The position numbers were made by a program, and so were the translations under genes. The notes under the pieces are model-generated. The model made no database searches, was not told the origin of the DNA, and saw only the letters and a list, made by a program, of their open reading frames with translations. A stretch of 5,421 nt of DNA from Flavobacterium sp. (lineage in GTDB: Bacteria; Bacteroidota; Bacteroidia; Flavobacteriales; Flavobacteriaceae): positions 1-5,421 of the forward strand of contig JALRGZ010000120.1 in assembly GCA_023253295.1 (NCBI GenBank), read 5' to 3'. The number at the start of each line of letters is the position of its first letter. Positions within the stretch are counted from its first letter, which is position 1. Shown here piece after piece: positions 1-5,421 of the stretch.

Positions 1-210
1 TCCCATCGTAAATCCAAGACCTCCTAAACCGATTGAAAATCCACCACCAACATCGGTAGCGACAACTGACAAACCAATGTGCCAGCAACTCATACTTCTT
101 CCGCTTACATAAAAATCTTCTGCTGTTTTGTTTTTGTTAAAAAAATAAAGTCCTACGCCCAGCATAACTAGCATATAGACAAAAAAAATTGCATAATCAA
201 CGACGTGCAT
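1..210 (-). CDS. Sodium:solute symporter (SSS/SLC5 family), N-terminal fragment
   Basis: This is the first 70 codons of a gene reading leftward off the window edge. The start is ATG at 210-208. An in-frame TAA two codons upstream (219-217) means the frame cannot extend further, and the start is preceded by an A-rich stretch (TTAAAAGAAA) as is usual in Bacteroidota. Residues about 4-25 form a hydrophobic helix (DYAIFFVYMLVMLGVGLYFF). A short polar loop follows (NKNKTAEDFYVSGRSM, residues 25-40), and a second helix begins at about residue 44 (WHIGLSVVATDVGGGFSIG). The helix, then K-T-x-E-D-[FY]-x-x-[GS]-G-R-S, then W-x-I-G-L-S-x-x-A-T is the N-terminal signature of SSS-family cation/solute symporters, inner-membrane proteins normally of about 450-600 residues. 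The ATDVGGGFS stretch sits where the first helices form part of the Na+ and substrate site in known structures (family knowledge). The substrate cannot be told from this fragment. Confidence 0.85.
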   Translation of the reverse strand, partial: MHVVDYAIFFVYMLVMLGVGLYFFNKNKTAEDFYVSGRSMSCWHIGLSVVATDVGGGFSIGLGGLGFTMG

Positions 211-272
211 TTTCTTTTAATTATTACGATTATTTTAAAGCCCGATTATGGAATTTTTCCAAGAGGCAAAGA

Positions 273-286
273 TGCAGCGAACTGCA
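273..286 (-). repeat. Small hairpin, 5-bp stem with UUCG loop
   Basis: The minus-strand sequence is TGCAG-TTCG-CTGCA, a perfect 5-bp stem closing a UUCG tetraloop. It lies about 60 nt upstream of the symporter start codon, inside the possible leader. UUCG loops are exceptionally stable when closed by C-G; here the closing pair is G-C, which is less so. It is short enough to be chance, but it adds to the concentration of inverted repeats between 250 and 375. Confidence 0.35.
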
Positions 287-309
287 AAAACGAATGATTT
301 TGTAACAGC

Positions 310-329
310 GATTTCAAGAATTTGAAATC
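310..329. repeat. Perfect 8-bp inverted repeat, 4-nt spacer
   Basis: GATTTCAA and TTGAAATC are exact reverse complements separated by GAAT. The element lies downstream of the proposed symporter promoter. It could therefore be a hairpin in the leader RNA or a dimeric-regulator operator. The arms are A+T-rich, so the RNA hairpin would be only moderately stable. No U-tract follows it on either strand, which argues against an intrinsic terminator. Confidence 0.5.
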
Positions 330-396
330 AGAAAAAGGCATTTAAAAAAATGACAACAATTCATCATTTTAGCCTGAAAAACCAAATAAATATTCG

Positions 397-404
397 CAAA
401 TATA
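397..404 (-). promoter_or_regulatory. Likely -7 element for the symporter gene (TATATTTG)
   Basis: Read on the minus strand, these bases are TATATTTG followed by CG, a perfect match to the TAnnTTTG -7 consensus of the Bacteroidota primary sigma factor. It is the only perfect match I found on this strand of the intergenic region. No good TTG -33 element lies at the expected distance upstream (about 423-430), so the call rests on the -7 box alone. If it is used, transcription would start near 390 and leave a leader of about 180 nt before the symporter start. A closer but imperfect match (CATCTTTG, 274-267) is a competing candidate. Confidence 0.45.
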
Positions 405-497
405 GAAAAAAAGTGCCTAAAATCCTCCTTTTTTAAACATTACTATTCTTTAAACTTATTGTAAAGTAATATAACCTATTGTTTTTTAATCATTTCC

Positions 498-530
498 TTG
501 TAATAAAAATATCACAACAAAATAACTTTT
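498..530 (+). promoter_or_regulatory. Possible promoter for oxidoreductase-comM
   Basis: TTG at 498-500 (possible -33 element) is followed after 22 bp by TAACTTTT at 523-530, which matches the Bacteroidota -7 consensus TAnnTTTG except for the last base. The 22-bp spacing is at the long end of the usual range. Transcription would start near 537, about 70 nt before the oxidoreductase start. No better TTG/TAnnTTTG pair was found on this strand between 400 and 600. The surrounding sequence is A/T-rich, so chance matches are easy. Confidence 0.3.
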
Positions 531-558
531 ATAAATAAAAATTAACTACTTTTAAAAA

Positions 559-609
559 ATGGACTTGTACAAAAAATTACATATTTTTTTAACCAAACAC
601 ATAGTATGA
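559..609 (+). CDS. Possible 16-codon leader micro-ORF overlapping the next start (ATGA)
   Basis: ATG at 559 opens a 16-codon frame reading MDLYKKLHIFLTKHIV, and its TGA stop (607-609) overlaps the oxidoreductase ATG (606-608) as ATGA. The start is preceded by an A-rich stretch (ACTTTTAAAAA) like those in front of real Bacteroidota starts. The overlap geometry is typical of translational coupling, in which ribosomes finishing the short frame restart on the main gene. Nothing recognisable is encoded, and the codons give no run of one amino acid that would suggest classical attenuation. It may well be chance in A/T-rich DNA. Confidence 0.2.
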   Translation: MDLYKKLHIFLTKHIV

Positions 610-1586
610 AAGAAAAGCTTACAATTAAATGGGGAATTATTGGATTAGGAAACATTGCCCATAAATTTGCAAAAGATTTACAATTAGTAAACAACACAGA
701 ATTAGTAGCAGTAGCTTCCAGAAATAAAGAAAATGCTGAAACATTTGCTAAAATGTACCATTGTCCAAAAGCTTATGATTCTTACGAAGCCATCCTAAAC
801 GATGATACTATAGACATTCTATACATAGCAACCCCTCATAATTCACATGCCGAATTAAGCATAAAAGCCTTAGAAAAAAACAAACATGTTCTTTGCGAAA
901 AACCAATTGCCTTGAATTATGCTGATGCTGAAAAAATGATTGCAGCTTCAAAGAAACACAATAAATTTTTCATGGAGGCCTTTTGGACGCGATTCAATCC
1001 GTCCTATAGAGCAGCATTTGAAAAAATCAAACAAGGAGAACTTGGCAAAATACGCTATATCAATTCCGATTTTGCCTTTTCAGCTTACGGAAAAAACAGA
1101 AGTAGACTATTTGATTTAAAATTGGGAGGTGGTTCTCTTATGGATATAGGAGTATATCCTTTGTTTTTAGCTTATACTATTTTAGGAGTACCTGAAAGTA
1201 TTTATGCTAAATCTATTTTTGACACTTCGGGTGTAGACGCCCAAACTTCAATGATTTTACAGTATCCTGAAGCACAAGCAGTTTTATATTCTGGAATTTG
1301 TCATACTTCCAATATGAAATCAACCATTAGTGGTACTGAAGGCAGAATCAATTTGAATACAATTTGGCATATGGCTGAATCTTTTACTTTGATAAAAAAC
1401 GACAATGAAACTAAATATTCCTTACCTACTAATGGCATGGGATACACCTATGAAATCGAGGAATGTCATAAATGCATTCAAAACAATGTAATTGAAAGCC
1501 AATTATGGTCTCATAAAAACAGTCTTGAATTGATTCAAATAGTAGAAGAAGTTAAAAAACAAATCGGATTAGAGTTCCCTGTTTAA
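606..1586 (+). CDS. Gfo/Idh/MocA-family oxidoreductase, dimeric dihydrodiol dehydrogenase-like
   Basis: This is a cytosolic NAD(P)-dependent oxidoreductase of 326 residues, the usual length for the family. The N-terminal Rossmann domain (residues about 8-125) has the dinucleotide-binding loop GLGNIA (13-18) directly after the first strand and the hallmark EKP at 98-100, whose lysine is catalytic in the family. The C-terminal alpha/beta domain (about 126-326) carries MEAFWTRFNP (123-132), GGGSLMDIGVYP (174-185, with Asp180 and Tyr184 in the active-site helix), VSGTEG-like ISGTEG (241-246) and a terminal GMGYTYEIEE segment (278-287). These motifs resemble the dimeric dihydrodiol/D-xylose dehydrogenase branch, which oxidises sugars or trans-dihydrodiols with NADP+. 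The true substrate is unknown, and a sugar is the more likely guess in a bacterium. ATG 606 is the first in-frame ATG after an in-frame TAA at 543-545. The gene ends 34 bp before comM on the same strand, so the two are probably co-transcribed. Confidence 0.9.
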   Translation: MKEKLTIKWGIIGLGNIAHKFAKDLQLVNNTELVAVASRNKENAETFAKMYHCPKAYDSYEAILNDDTIDILYIATPHNSHAELSIKALEKNKHVLCEKPIALNYADAEKMIAASKKHNKFFMEAFWTRFNPSYRAAFEKIKQGELGKIRYINSDFAFSAYGKNRSRLFDLKLGGGSLMDIGVYPLFLAYTILGVPESIYAKSIFDTSGVDAQTSMILQYPEAQAVLYSGICHTSNMKSTISGTEGRINLNTIWHMAESFTLIKNDNETKYSLPTNGMGYTYEIEECHKCIQNNVIESQLWSHKNSLELIQIVEEVKKQIGLEFPV

Positions 1587-1620
1587 TTCCAGGTTCAGAA
1601 AAACAAAAAGATCAATAAGC

Positions 1621-3156
1621 ATGCTAGTAAAAGTATTTGGTAGTGCTGTTTTTGGTGTTGAAGCAACTACCATTACAGTGGAAGTAAATATAGACAAAGG
1701 TGTAGGTTATCATTTAGTTGGATTACCGGATAATGCCATTAAAGAAAGTAGCTATCGAATTGCTGCCGCTTTAAAAAACAATGGTTACATGCTTCCGGGA
1801 AAAAAAATCACCATCAATATGGCTCCTGCCGATTTACGAAAAGAAGGTTCAGCATACGATTTGACACTTGCTTTAGGGATCCTTGTTGCTTCTGGACAAA
1901 TAAAAGGAGATGAAATTGACCAGTATATTATTATGGGCGAATTGTCTCTTGATGGAAGTCTCCAACCCATAAAAGGTGCATTGCCCATTGCAATCAAAGC
2001 CAAAGAAGAAGGTTTTAAAGGTTTTTTTCTACCCAAACACAATGTAAAAGAAGCCGCTATAGTTAAAGGACTTGATGTGTATGGGGTCGAAAATGTACAG
2101 GAAGTGATTGATTTTTTTGAAGGAAAAGGCAATTTAGAACCCACAAAAATTGATACCAGAGCTGAATTTTACAAAGACTTAGATTTTCCTGAATTTGATT
2201 TTTCCGATGTTAAAGGACAGGAAAGCATTAAAAGATGTATGGAAATTGCGGCTGCTGGCGGACACAATATTATACTAATTGGTCCTCCCGGAGCTGGAAA
2301 AACCATGCTGGCCAAGCGATTGCCCAGCATCCTCCCTCCTATGACTTTGCACGAAGCTTTGGAAACCACTAAAATTCATAGTGTAGCCGGAAAACTAAAA
2401 GAAGTGGGATTGATGAATCAACGACCTTTTCGTAGCCCGCATCATACTATTTCTAACGTCGCCTTAGTTGGTGGCGGCAGTTATCCGCAACCGGGAGAAA
2501 TTTCGATGGCGCACAACGGAGTTTTATTTTTGGATGAATTACCTGAATTTAAACGCGATGTTTTGGAAGTGATGCGTCAGCCATTGGAAGACAGAGAAGT
2601 AACCATTTCCAGAGCTAAATTCACGGTGACCTATCCTTCCTCTTTTATGTTAGTCGCCAGCATGAATCCAAGTCCGAGTGGCTTTTTTAATGACCCTAAT
2701 GCTGCTCAAACGGCTTCTCCCTACGAGATGCAACGCTATTTGAGTAAAATATCAGGACCATTATTGGACCGAATTGATATTCATATTGAAGTAACTCCTG
2801 TTCCTTTTGAAAAATTATCAGACAATCAAAAGGCCGAAAACAGCATGACTATTCGAAAAAGAGTGACAGCTGCACGCGAAATTCAATCGGCGCGATTTGA
2901 GAAAATGGACAATATTCATTACAATGCGCAAATGAACACCAAACACATTCGGGAATTTTGCGAATTAGATGATGCTTCTAAAAACTTATTGAAAAATGCC
3001 ATGGAACGCCTGAACCTTTCTGCCAGGGCTTACGATCGTATTTTAAAAGTTGCCCGAACAATAGCTGACTTAGAAGCTTCTCCCGAAGTAGGCTCTTCGC
3101 ATATTGCCGAAGCTATTCAGTACCGCAGTTTGGATAGAGATGGTTGGCTGGGATAG
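1621..3156 (+). CDS. comM: YifB/ComM-family Mg-chelatase-like AAA+ ATPase
   Basis: The product has 511 residues, full length for the family. Residues about 1-170 form the N-terminal ChlI/Lon-protease-like S5 fold, beginning MLVKVFGSAVFGVEA as is typical of YifB proteins. The AAA+ domain (about 190-395) has Walker A GPPGAGKT (221-228), the family block RPFRSPHHTISNVALVGGG (268-286), Walker B VLFLDELPEF (301-310), sensor-1 region FMLVASMNP (342-350) and the arginine-bearing LLDRIDIHIEV (381-391). The Mg-chelatase C-terminal helical domain follows (about 410-505; LSARAYDRILKVARTIADLE). In competent bacteria ComM is a hexameric helicase that drives branch migration during integration of transforming DNA; that activity is known from other species and only inferred here. 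The NPCPCG-type cysteine cluster of many homologues is absent (NPSPSG at 349-354). It follows the oxidoreductase by 34 bp and converges on tilS. The name rests on family membership, and no other competence gene is nearby. Confidence 0.93.
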   Translation: MLVKVFGSAVFGVEATTITVEVNIDKGVGYHLVGLPDNAIKESSYRIAAALKNNGYMLPGKKITINMAPADLRKEGSAYDLTLALGILVASGQIKGDEIDQYIIMGELSLDGSLQPIKGALPIAIKAKEEGFKGFFLPKHNVKEAAIVKGLDVYGVENVQEVIDFFEGKGNLEPTKIDTRAEFYKDLDFPEFDFSDVKGQESIKRCMEIAAAGGHNIILIGPPGAGKTMLAKRLPSILPPMTLHEALETTKIHSVAGKLKEVGLMNQRPFRSPHHTISNVALVGGGSYPQPGEISMAHNGVLFLDELPEFKRDVLEVMRQPLEDREVTISRAKFTVTYPSSFMLVASMNPSPSGFFNDPNAAQTASPYEMQRYLSKISGPLLDRIDIHIEVTPVPFEKLSDNQKAENSMTIRKRVTAAREIQSARFEKMDNIHYNAQMNTKHIREFCELDDASKNLLKNAMERLNLSARAYDRILKVARTIADLEASPEVGSSHIAEAIQYRSLDRDGWLG

Positions 3157-3164
3157 ATTTTACA

Positions 3165-3191
3165 CTCCGCAAAGTCTCCAACTTTGTGGAG
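3165..3191. terminator. Convergent-gap hairpin, probable terminator or palindromic repeat
   Basis: CTCCGCAAAGT (3165-3175) pairs with ACTTTGTGGAG (3181-3191) over 11 positions in plus-strand RNA, including one G-U wobble, around a 5-nt loop CTCCA. In minus-strand RNA the wobble becomes an A-C mismatch, so the fold favours the comM transcript. It begins 9 bp after the comM stop and fills most of the 51-bp gap to the tilS stop, the expected place for a terminator serving convergent units. A canonical U-tract is missing on both sides (GGTAATTTTAAATT to the right), which weakens the call and leaves open a dispersed palindromic repeat. The loop also repeats the CTCC of the left arm, giving an alternative hairpin at 3176-3191. 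Confidence 0.55.
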
Positions 3192-3207
3192 CATAGGTAA
3201 TTTTAAA

Positions 3208-4515
3208 TTATCCCAAACTAATTTTTAAGATATTTTTGGTTGTTGCATTGATTCGAAATCTTTCGTCCTGACGAATCCCAACCACCCAAACAATTTGGTT
3301 GCCAGACCAAAGTACCCATCTGTTTTCCTTTTCTATCAGTGATAATTTTTCATCCTTGAAAAGTTTACTTAACTTTTTTGTTTTTCCGTTCATTCCAAAA
3401 GGCTGAAAAACATCACCTTCCTCCCATTTTCTCAATAGTAAAGGATAAACCAATTGGTCTTCGTCTACATAAATAGTCGAGTGAGAAGCATTCTTTATTT
3501 CGTTTACTTTTGAAAAAGAAAGTTGCAAAGGTGTTTCGATAGTTATTATATCTTTTTCAATAAAAAACACTTCAGCTTCTTCCTCCTGAATCGGACTTAA
3601 AATCAAAGTCGTTCTATCTTTCAACAAACGGAAATCAGCCGAAAAAACCTGTTTTCCAGATTGGGCTTCTACTAAATCATAAACATCCTCCCAAGCTGTA
3701 AAACCAAACTCATTTAACCATTGGTACAAATAGGATTTATAATTGGGTAATCGTAATAATTGTTCTAAATTGAATAAAATAGTATCACCTTCTTCTTTCG
3801 CTACTTGTTGATAGACCATTACAGCCGCATCTTCAACTAATTCTTGAGATTGATTAAGGTAAATTTGCGTTTTTTGAAAGCTTTCCAGAAATTTAGGATT
3901 TAATTCTTTCAACAAAGGAATAAGATGATGTCTGATTTTATTTCGTAAATATTTATCGGAAGCATTACTGCTATCTTCACGCCATTGAATATTATTTTGT
4001 TTAGCATATTCCTGAATTTCTTCTCTGGAAAAAACCAATAACGGACGGATAATTTTATCATTTTTAGCAGGAATTCCAACTAATCCTTCTAAACCAGTTC
4101 CTCGACTCAGATTAATCAAAAAGGTTTCAATGTTATCATCAGCATGATGGGCTGTTACAATATAATCATATCCTTCTGTTTCTAATAATTCATAAAACCA
4201 ATTGTAGCGCAATTCACGAGCTGCAATTTGAGTAGAAAGCTTGTAGTCATTTGCGAAAGCTTCAGTGTCAAATTGGGTCAAAAACAACGGAATCTGGTTA
4301 GCAGTAGCATATTCCTGAACAAAATTTTGATCGCCAAAACTTTCTAAACCTCGCAACTGAAAATTACAGTGACACAATGCGATATCATAATTTAATTGAT
4401 GTAATAAATGAGCCAAAACCATGCTGTCAATTCCTCCGCTTGTAGCCAAAAGCAATCTGCTGTTTTCTAAAAATGGAAAGTTCTGATTGATATGTTTTTT
4501 GAGTTTTTCGAGCAT
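3208..4515 (-). CDS. tilS: tRNA(Ile)-lysidine synthase
   Basis: TilS uses ATP and lysine to convert C34 of the CAU-anticodon tRNA-Ile to lysidine in the cytoplasm, switching its identity from Met to Ile so that it reads AUA. It is normally essential. The 435-residue protein has the PP-loop ATP-pyrophosphatase signature SGGIDS at 26-31. The N-terminal catalytic domain contains HHADDNIETFLINLSRGTGL (about 121-140) and WREDSSNASDKYLRNKIRHHLIPLL (about 177-201), both characteristic of the family. The C-terminal TilS domain is present (LRKWEEGDVFQPFGMNGKTKKLSKLF through WVVGIRQDERFRI), so this is the long form with a tRNA-acceptor-binding tail. ATG at 4515-4513 lies 16 bp after the pabB stop, with the A+T-rich spacer ATTATATTCCAAATTC and no Shine-Dalgarno. 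The gene is evidently transcribed with pabB. Nothing looks truncated. Confidence 0.96.
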   Translation of the reverse strand: MLEKLKKHINQNFPFLENSRLLLATSGGIDSMVLAHLLHQLNYDIALCHCNFQLRGLESFGDQNFVQEYATANQIPLFLTQFDTEAFANDYKLSTQIAARELRYNWFYELLETEGYDYIVTAHHADDNIETFLINLSRGTGLEGLVGIPAKNDKIIRPLLVFSREEIQEYAKQNNIQWREDSSNASDKYLRNKIRHHLIPLLKELNPKFLESFQKTQIYLNQSQELVEDAAVMVYQQVAKEEGDTILFNLEQLLRLPNYKSYLYQWLNEFGFTAWEDVYDLVEAQSGKQVFSADFRLLKDRTTLILSPIQEEEAEVFFIEKDIITIETPLQLSFSKVNEIKNASHSTIYVDEDQLVYPLLLRKWEEGDVFQPFGMNGKTKKLSKLFKDEKLSLIEKENRWVLWSGNQIVWVVGIRQDERFRINATTKNILKISLG

Positions 4516-4531
4516 GAATTTGGAATATAAT

Positions 4532-5421
4532 TTATTTTAAAACTTCAAACATCGCTTTTGCCTTGAGTAAACATTCCTGATATTCGTTTTCAGGAACCGA
4601 AAGCGACGTAATAGCACTTCCTACCGAAAAAGACAAATATTGATTTTGCTGATTATATAAAATACTTCGAATAACCACATTAAAATCAAAATCACCCTCG
4701 GGAGTAAAATAACCAACTGCTCCACTATACAAACCTCTTTTGGTTTCTTCCAATTCTTCGATGATTTTCATTACAGAAATCTTTGGTGCTCCCGTCATAC
4801 TTCCCATTGGAAAAGTAAATCTTAAAGCATCAACAGCGCTGTATTGTGAGTCTAATTTTGAAGTAATAGTTGAAATCATTTGATGTACCTGTAAGAACGA
4901 ATAAATACCACATAATTCCGTCACTTGAACAGAACCTTTTTGTGCTGTATGTGATAAATCATTACGAACTAAATCGGTTATCATGATATTTTCGGCACGT
5001 TCTTTAGCATTATTTGCCAATTCGTTTTTGGATTTTTCATCTTCTTCTGGATCTGAAAACCGTTTTGCAGTTCCTTTGATAGGTTGTGAAATAATGGTAT
5101 CTCCTTCTTTTTTCAAATAACGCTCTGGAGAGGCTGATAACAAATATTGTTTGTGATTTTTGAAAAACACGGCAAAAGGCGGCTTCGAAATTTCATTTAA
5201 CTTTAAATATACTTCCATTGGTTCGATTTGGGCATTTTCTGCATAGAATTCCATGCAAAAATTAGCTTCATACAAATCCCCTCTATGAATATAATCCAAC
5301 ATTTTACTAGCTTTTTCTAGATAAGACTTAGCCGAAATACGCTGTTGGATATTAACTTTTGAAGACTTTGTTTCAAAATCACTTCCCATTGACAAAATCT
5401 CTTTCCAGTCGTCTTCCAATT
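4532..5421 (-). CDS. pabB: Aminodeoxychorismate synthase component I, C-terminal part (5' end missing)
   Basis: PabB converts chorismate and ammonia to 4-amino-4-deoxychorismate, the precursor of the p-aminobenzoate moiety of folate. About 296 codons of the chorismate-binding domain are present and the frame runs off the right edge. Full PabB proteins of this type are about 430 residues, so roughly the first third is missing. Numbering from the codon at 5419-5417 as 1, visible motifs are HRGDLYEANF (45-54), SASPERYL (95-102), PIKGT (113-117), AENIMITDLVRNDL (142-155), VHQMISTI (178-185), FPMGSMTGAPK (203-213) and YSGAVGYFTPEGDFDFN (231-247). Lys115 in PIKGT is the diagnostic PabB nucleophile; anthranilate synthase TrpE has Ala (PIAGT), so PabB is favoured over TrpE. 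The final chorismate-domain motif reads VGSAIT with SVPENEYQE instead of the commoner GGGIV and SDPxxEYxE. The codon at 5419 is an internal TTG (Leu), not a start. Ammonia would come from a PabA-type glutaminase not in this window. Confidence 0.93.
   Translation of the reverse strand, partial: LEDDWKEILSMGSDFETKSSKVNIQQRISAKSYLEKASKMLDYIHRGDLYEANFCMEFYAENAQIEPMEVYLKLNEISKPPFAVFFKNHKQYLLSASPERYLKKEGDTIISQPIKGTAKRFSDPEEDEKSKNELANNAKERAENIMITDLVRNDLSHTAQKGSVQVTELCGIYSFLQVHQMISTITSKLDSQYSAVDALRFTFPMGSMTGAPKISVMKIIEELEETKRGLYSGAVGYFTPEGDFDFNVVIRSILYNQQNQYLSFSVGSAITSLSVPENEYQECLLKAKAMFEVLK

Larger units (their letters stand above)
211..605. other. Divergent intergenic region (395 bp)
   Basis: This is an A+T-rich, apparently non-coding stretch between the leftward symporter gene and the rightward oxidoreductase gene. 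It must hold the promoters of both transcription units. The half nearer the symporter (about 211-405) contains several short inverted repeats: 250-260, 273-286, 310-329 and a looser pair at 336-339/372-375. The half nearer the oxidoreductase (about 405-605) is plainer and poly-A/T-rich, with a weak promoter match and a 16-codon ORF. I see no tRNA, known riboswitch or protein-coding remnant in it. Confidence 0.8.

Noticed and set aside
267..274. Alternative minus-strand -7 box CATCTTTG
   Set aside because: The first consensus base is wrong and no TTG lies at the right distance upstream; the perfect TATATTTG at 404-397 is preferred, though this site could still be used.
405..436. A-run/T-run flanking GTGCC...CCTCC as a terminator
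   Set aside because: Only the outer A and T runs pair; the G/C-bearing centre does not form a stem, so it is not a credible intrinsic terminator.
565..589. TTG 565-567 with TATTTTTT 582-589 as a promoter
   Set aside because: The spacing is only 14 bp, too short for the Bacteroidota -33/-7 arrangement, and the -7 match is poor.
1785..2144. 119-codon minus-strand frame inside comM
   Set aside because: It lies wholly antisense to the well-supported AAA+ ATPase gene, its translation resembles no family, and it is rich in Ser/Pro/Ile as expected of a shadow frame.
2169..2369. 66-codon minus-strand frame inside comM
   Set aside because: It is antisense to the conserved Walker A region of comM, with no upstream signal and no recognisable product.
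5417..5419. TTG as the start codon of pabB
   Set aside because: The frame continues to the window edge and the protein lacks about a third of a normal PabB, so this codon is an internal leucine.
4532..5421. Anthranilate synthase component I (trpE) instead of pabB
   Set aside because: The key motif is PIKGT with lysine, diagnostic of aminodeoxychorismate synthase; TrpE has PIAGT. No other trp gene is adjacent.

Overview
The window looks like chromosomal DNA from a member of the Bacteroidota, most likely Flavobacteriaceae (Flavobacterium or a close relative). The DNA is A+T-rich. The genes start after A-rich stretches without Shine-Dalgarno sequences. The upstream region contains a -7 element of the Bacteroidota type (TAnnTTTG). 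The TilS, PabB and YifB/ComM proteins also have a flavobacterial flavour. The genus is inferred from this overall impression and not from a marker gene.

Layout, left to right. Positions 1-210 (minus) hold the first 70 codons of a sodium:solute symporter that runs off the left edge. Positions 211-605 are an A+T-rich divergent intergenic region. It carries a likely promoter for the symporter, a possible ~180-nt structured leader with inverted repeats, a weak promoter for the rightward genes, and a 16-codon micro-ORF whose stop overlaps the next start codon. Positions 606-1586 (+) encode a Gfo/Idh/MocA-type NAD(P)-dependent oxidoreductase of the dimeric dihydrodiol dehydrogenase kind. After a 34-bp gap comes a YifB/ComM-family Mg-chelatase-like AAA+ ATPase (1621-3156, +). 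The 51-bp convergent gap after it is mostly filled by an 11-bp-stem hairpin (3165-3191). On the other strand, transcribed leftward, are pabB (4532 to beyond the right edge, 5' end missing) and tilS (3208-4515), separated by only 16 bp.

How the genes work together. The oxidoreductase and comM are probably co-transcribed but have no obvious shared pathway. The pabB-tilS pair looks like a two-gene transcription unit of housekeeping genes: PabB makes 4-amino-4-deoxychorismate for folate, and TilS makes lysidine in the tRNA-Ile anticodon. No mobile element, CRISPR array, rRNA or tRNA gene is visible. The coding content is ordinary. The observations most worth following are non-coding: the palindrome-rich symporter leader, the ATGA-coupled micro-ORF, and the nested convergent hairpin that may belong to a dispersed repeat family.
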